Positions 61,601 to 64,000 of a stretch of DNA of 64,000 nucleotides are shown here, piece by piece. Position numbers and translations under genes: made by a program. Position 1 is the stretch's first letter, and each line of letters begins with the position of its first letter. The DNA lies in assembly GCF_951801035.1 (NCBI RefSeq), contig NZ_CATOKT010000002.1; one strand, 5' to 3'. Source of the DNA: Adlercreutzia sp910585575. GTDB lineage: Bacteria; Actinomycetota; Coriobacteriia; Coriobacteriales; Eggerthellaceae. A model generated the notes under the pieces. That model ran no database searches, was not told the origin of the DNA, and worked only from the letters and a program-made list of their open reading frames with translations.

Positions 61601-64000
61601 CTACCTCCGGAAGATCGAGAAGACGAAGTAGATGACCAGCAGGACAAACGCGATGAAGCCCAGGGCCACGGCCAGATAGGGGATCACGCAGGCAATGGTC
61701 AGCAGGCAGAGTGTGACCATGGTGGGGTGTTCGCGCCGCAAAAAAGCAATGATGCCGAAGGACGCCGCGGCCAGGCCGCAGTAGGCGATGCCCCAGGACA
61801 ACTGGTTCTCCAGAAACTCGAAGGAGAACTCGCTGGCAATATCGCTCCAGCTGTCGTAGCCGAGCCCCGCGGTGGTCACCAAGGTGATGCAGACGGCGGC
61901 CAGGGCGGCGCCGCCCCAGAAGAGCAGCTTCGTCAGGCGGGTGGACGTGGCGCGCGGGTGGCGCCGGGCGCGGGTCTTGGCAATGAACACGCTGGTGTCG
62001 CGCACGACGGGCACCGCGCCCTCCTCGGTGCCGGTAATCCAGCCCTCGGCCTCGCCGTCGCCGTCGGCAATGCGGAGTGCCTCCTTTCGCAGGGCGGTGG
62101 CGCGGCGACGGGTGCGTCCCTTGGTCTGCACGCCCTGGATGGCGAAGACGGCCTCGGCCAGTTTGGGCGCCAGCACGGAGGCCGCGGCCGCCAAAAAGCC
62201 CAGCAGTGCCAGGCCGGTGAAGGTGGCTGTGGGAATAGCTGAGATATCCAGCAGCGCATCGGGATAGACCGAGCCGGCGCCCATGCCGGTGGGCGACACC
62301 AGCACGGTGGAAGCCGTGGCCAACGGGTCTCCCGCATGGGTCACGCCGGATTTCCAGGTGCCGAAGGTGAAGCGGGGGACGAAGCAGCACACGAACAGGA
62401 CAAAGGCCAGGGCGGCGGCCAGCCGCGCGAAAAAGGCCGGCTTGGAAACCCCGTCGATGGGCGCTCCCTTGCGCTCGGCATCGGCCAGGGCGTCCACTTC
62501 GGTGGCCGCGTTCTCGAGGGCGGTTTTGGCGTCCTGGGCCAAGTCCCAGCTGCGATGGCCCCAGTTTGCCGCCTTGGCGCGGGCGACGGCTGCGGAATCG
62601 GCGGCCGAAGCCTCCATGAGTGCGCCGATAAAGCCTCGCGGTACGGGGCGGTCGAACAGCTCGCTGGAGAAATAGGCGGCGGCTGTGGCGGGTACGACGG
62701 TCTCATGGTCGCGCACGATGCCGAACCGGTGGAGGTGGGGGCTCGCCTCGCAATGGCTCTCCAGGGCTTCGGCGGCCTCGACCAGGGTGGCGCGCGCCTC
62801 GGCCGCTTCGGCCAAGGGCGCGGCGGGGTCGAGTGTCACGGCGCCCACGGCGCGCACCAGGCGCTCGCCCGCGGGGGTGCGCCCCTGGTAGAGCCGTAGG
62901 TTTTCCTGTACCCACACGGCCCAGCCGGCGCTGTCGTAGCGGAAGGCGAAGGTGCGCACGGCGCCCGCGTCATCGGTGGTGGCTTCCAGTACGGCCAGGG
63001 TGCGGTCGACGCGATCGGCCAAGGGAGCCTCGTCGTGGGTGCGCAGCCACGCAAGGGCCGTGTTCGCCACTTCCGGGAAGCCGGCCACGGCCACGACGCC
63101 CAGCACGTCGCGCAGGGCATCTTCGTCGCCTACGATGCGATAGAAGCCCAGGGGCGTGGCGGCTATGCGGGTGAACAGCGCGCCCACGGCGGCCCGTCCC
63201 GGCACCAGGGCCTCGCCCTTCCAGAACACCACCTCGCGGGCCGGATCGATCAGGGCCAAGGCGCGGGAGAGCCCCAAATCCTCGTTGCCGTCCAGAGCGT
63301 CGGGCAGGGTGTCCGGTTCCTTATCGGTCAGATCGTTCAAGGCCACGGCCAGGTCGGTTTCGCCCAGTTTGCGGAAGTAGTCCTCCAAGCCGTGGGTGTA
63401 CAGGTGCCGTTTGGCTTTCTCCCAGTTCTGGGCCAGAGCCGTCACCAAGGCGGCACGGCTTTCGTAGACCGTGCCTTCGAACTGGTAGCCCGCGGGCCCG
63501 GCCATGGCGGCGGCATCCAGTGGGTCACGGTAGGTGAAGGCGGCAGGATTGGCCAGCCAGCGCTGGATGTCCTCATAGCCCAGGCGTCCCTTGGCGTGGG
63601 CGTAGGTCAGGCCGTAGATGAGCGCGCCAAGGCTCTCGTGCTCGGGGGCGCGGGCGGCGAAGGCCACGGGACGGCCGCCGGCCAACACGGCGGACAGGTC
63701 GTCGCCGTCGATGAGCGTCTGATGAGGGTGGCGGCCGCCGTTGTACAGCGTCCAGATGGTGTAGCCCAGGGCGTACCAGTCGTTCTCGCGCTGCACCACC
63801 GAGGAGTGGGGCGAGTAGCCGGGGGTGCGGCGGTCCACCTTGGTGGCGCCGGTGTCGCGGCCCTCTTCCAGTACCGACGAGATGCCGAAATCGCCCAGCA
63901 CCACGGCGTCTCCCAGGGTGTAGAGGTTCTTCGGCTTCACGTCGCGGTGCACAATGCCGCGCTCGTGTAAAAGGTGCAGGGCGCTGGCCGTTTGGGGAAT
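61601..64000 (-). CDS. membrane Ser/Thr protein kinase, 5' end cut by window
   Basis: The visible part (about 800 residues) begins inside the kinase domain: LHLLHERGIVHRDVKPKNL is followed by DFGISSVL and an APE-like PGYSPHS. A long middle region with no known motif follows (about 150-540), then six hydrophobic helices in the C-terminal third. The reading frame is open through base 64000, so the ATP-binding lobe lies outside. The catalytic Asp, Lys and Asn are present. Its partner is the small membrane protein downstream; substrates are unknown. Confidence 0.82.
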   Translation of the reverse strand: MPQTASALHLLHERGIVHRDVKPKNLYTLGDAVVLGDFGISSVLEEGRDTGATKVDRRTPGYSPHSSVVQRENDWYALGYTIWTLYNGGRHPHQTLIDGDDLSAVLAGGRPVAFAARAPEHESLGALIYGLTYAHAKGRLGYEDIQRWLANPAAFTYRDPLDAAAMAGPAGYQFEGTVYESRAALVTALAQNWEKAKRHLYTHGLEDYFRKLGETDLAVALNDLTDKEPDTLPDALDGNEDLGLSRALALIDPAREVVFWKGEALVPGRAAVGALFTRIAATPLGFYRIVGDEDALRDVLGVVAVAGFPEVANTALAWLRTHDEAPLADRVDRTLAVLEATTDDAGAVRTFAFRYDSAGWAVWVQENLRLYQGRTPAGERLVRAVGAVTLDPAAPLAEAAEARATLVEAAEALESHCEASPHLHRFGIVRDHETVVPATAAAYFSSELFDRPVPRGFIGALMEASAADSAAVARAKAANWGHRSWDLAQDAKTALENAATEVDALADAERKGAPIDGVSKPAFFARLAAALAFVLFVCCFVPRFTFGTWKSGVTHAGDPLATASTVLVSPTGMGAGSVYPDALLDISAIPTATFTGLALLGFLAAAASVLAPKLAEAVFAIQGVQTKGRTRRRATALRKEALRIADGDGEAEGWITGTEEGAVPVVRDTSVFIAKTRARRHPRATSTRLTKLLFWGGAALAAVCITLVTTAGLGYDSWSDIASEFSFEFLENQLSWGIAYCGLAAASFGIIAFLRREHPTMVTLCLLTIACVIPYLAVALGFIAFVLLVIYFVFSIFRR

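Overview
The window is GC-rich, densely coded chromosomal DNA. It most resembles a gut Actinomycetota of the class Coriobacteriia, probably family Eggerthellaceae. The evidence is the combination of TAT-exported molybdopterin and flavin reductases, membrane-embedded LuxR-type regulators, ECF transport, and a meso-diaminopimelate dehydrogenase. I cannot name the genus from sequence alone. I found no rRNA, tRNA, CRISPR array, prophage or intact insertion sequence.

Layout. 0.5-4.6 kb: a VanRS-like two-component system coupled to ddh. 4.8-8.3 kb: a membrane-anchored C39-type peptidase, a two-gene ABC exporter and a DUF4190/DUF5067-like protein. 8.4-10.4 kb: an XRE-type HTH protein plus Ser/Thr kinase module. 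10.4-13.8 kb: SpoU methyltransferase, YfcE phosphodiesterase, acyltransferase-3-like protein and a small membrane LuxR protein. 14.1-22.3 kb: uppP, then an anaerobic respiratory region with NrfD-like membrane subunit, GntR, SPFH protein, TAT molybdopterin oxidoreductase, four-cluster ferredoxin and TorD-like chaperone. The NrfD and molybdopterin genes share an almost identical upstream motif, so they probably form one regulon. 22.5-26.3 kb: a STAND-like ATPase behind a repeat, an HdeD-like protein, chorismate mutase plus DAHP synthase, and an antitoxin whose toxin is reduced to a stub.

26.5-30.4 kb: a T-box riboswitch that reads as tryptophan-specific (specifier UGG, acceptor-pairing UGGC) controls a TrpP-like S component and a complete ECF module (A, A', T). 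30.4-32.1 kb: hipBA behind a perfect 19-bp inverted repeat. 32.1-37 kb: a zinc-ribbon membrane protein, condensation-like acyltransferase and alpha/beta hydrolase, then a C69 dipeptidase. 39.8-50.7 kb: HelD-like helicase, MerR plus MFS pair, an SDR, and a very large Lhr-type helicase coupled to a 65-residue protein. 51.2-57.5 kb: two polytopic LuxR regulators, a thioesterase, a TAT lipoprotein flavin reductase divergent from one LuxR gene, and RhaM. 59.6-64 kb: a UPF0210 protein and a membrane protein plus a Ser/Thr-kinase-like gene cut by the window edge.

The most unusual structure is a pair of paralogous DUF559/Vsr-like nuclease genes (37.6-38.6 kb and 58.1-59.1 kb). Each is flanked on both sides by palindromic intergenic repeats, and each gene has its own repeat subtype. 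The two elements around the second copy are 167 and 165 bp long with the same internal plan. This resembles the REP/RAYT relationship, but with a PD-(D/E)XK-like protein.
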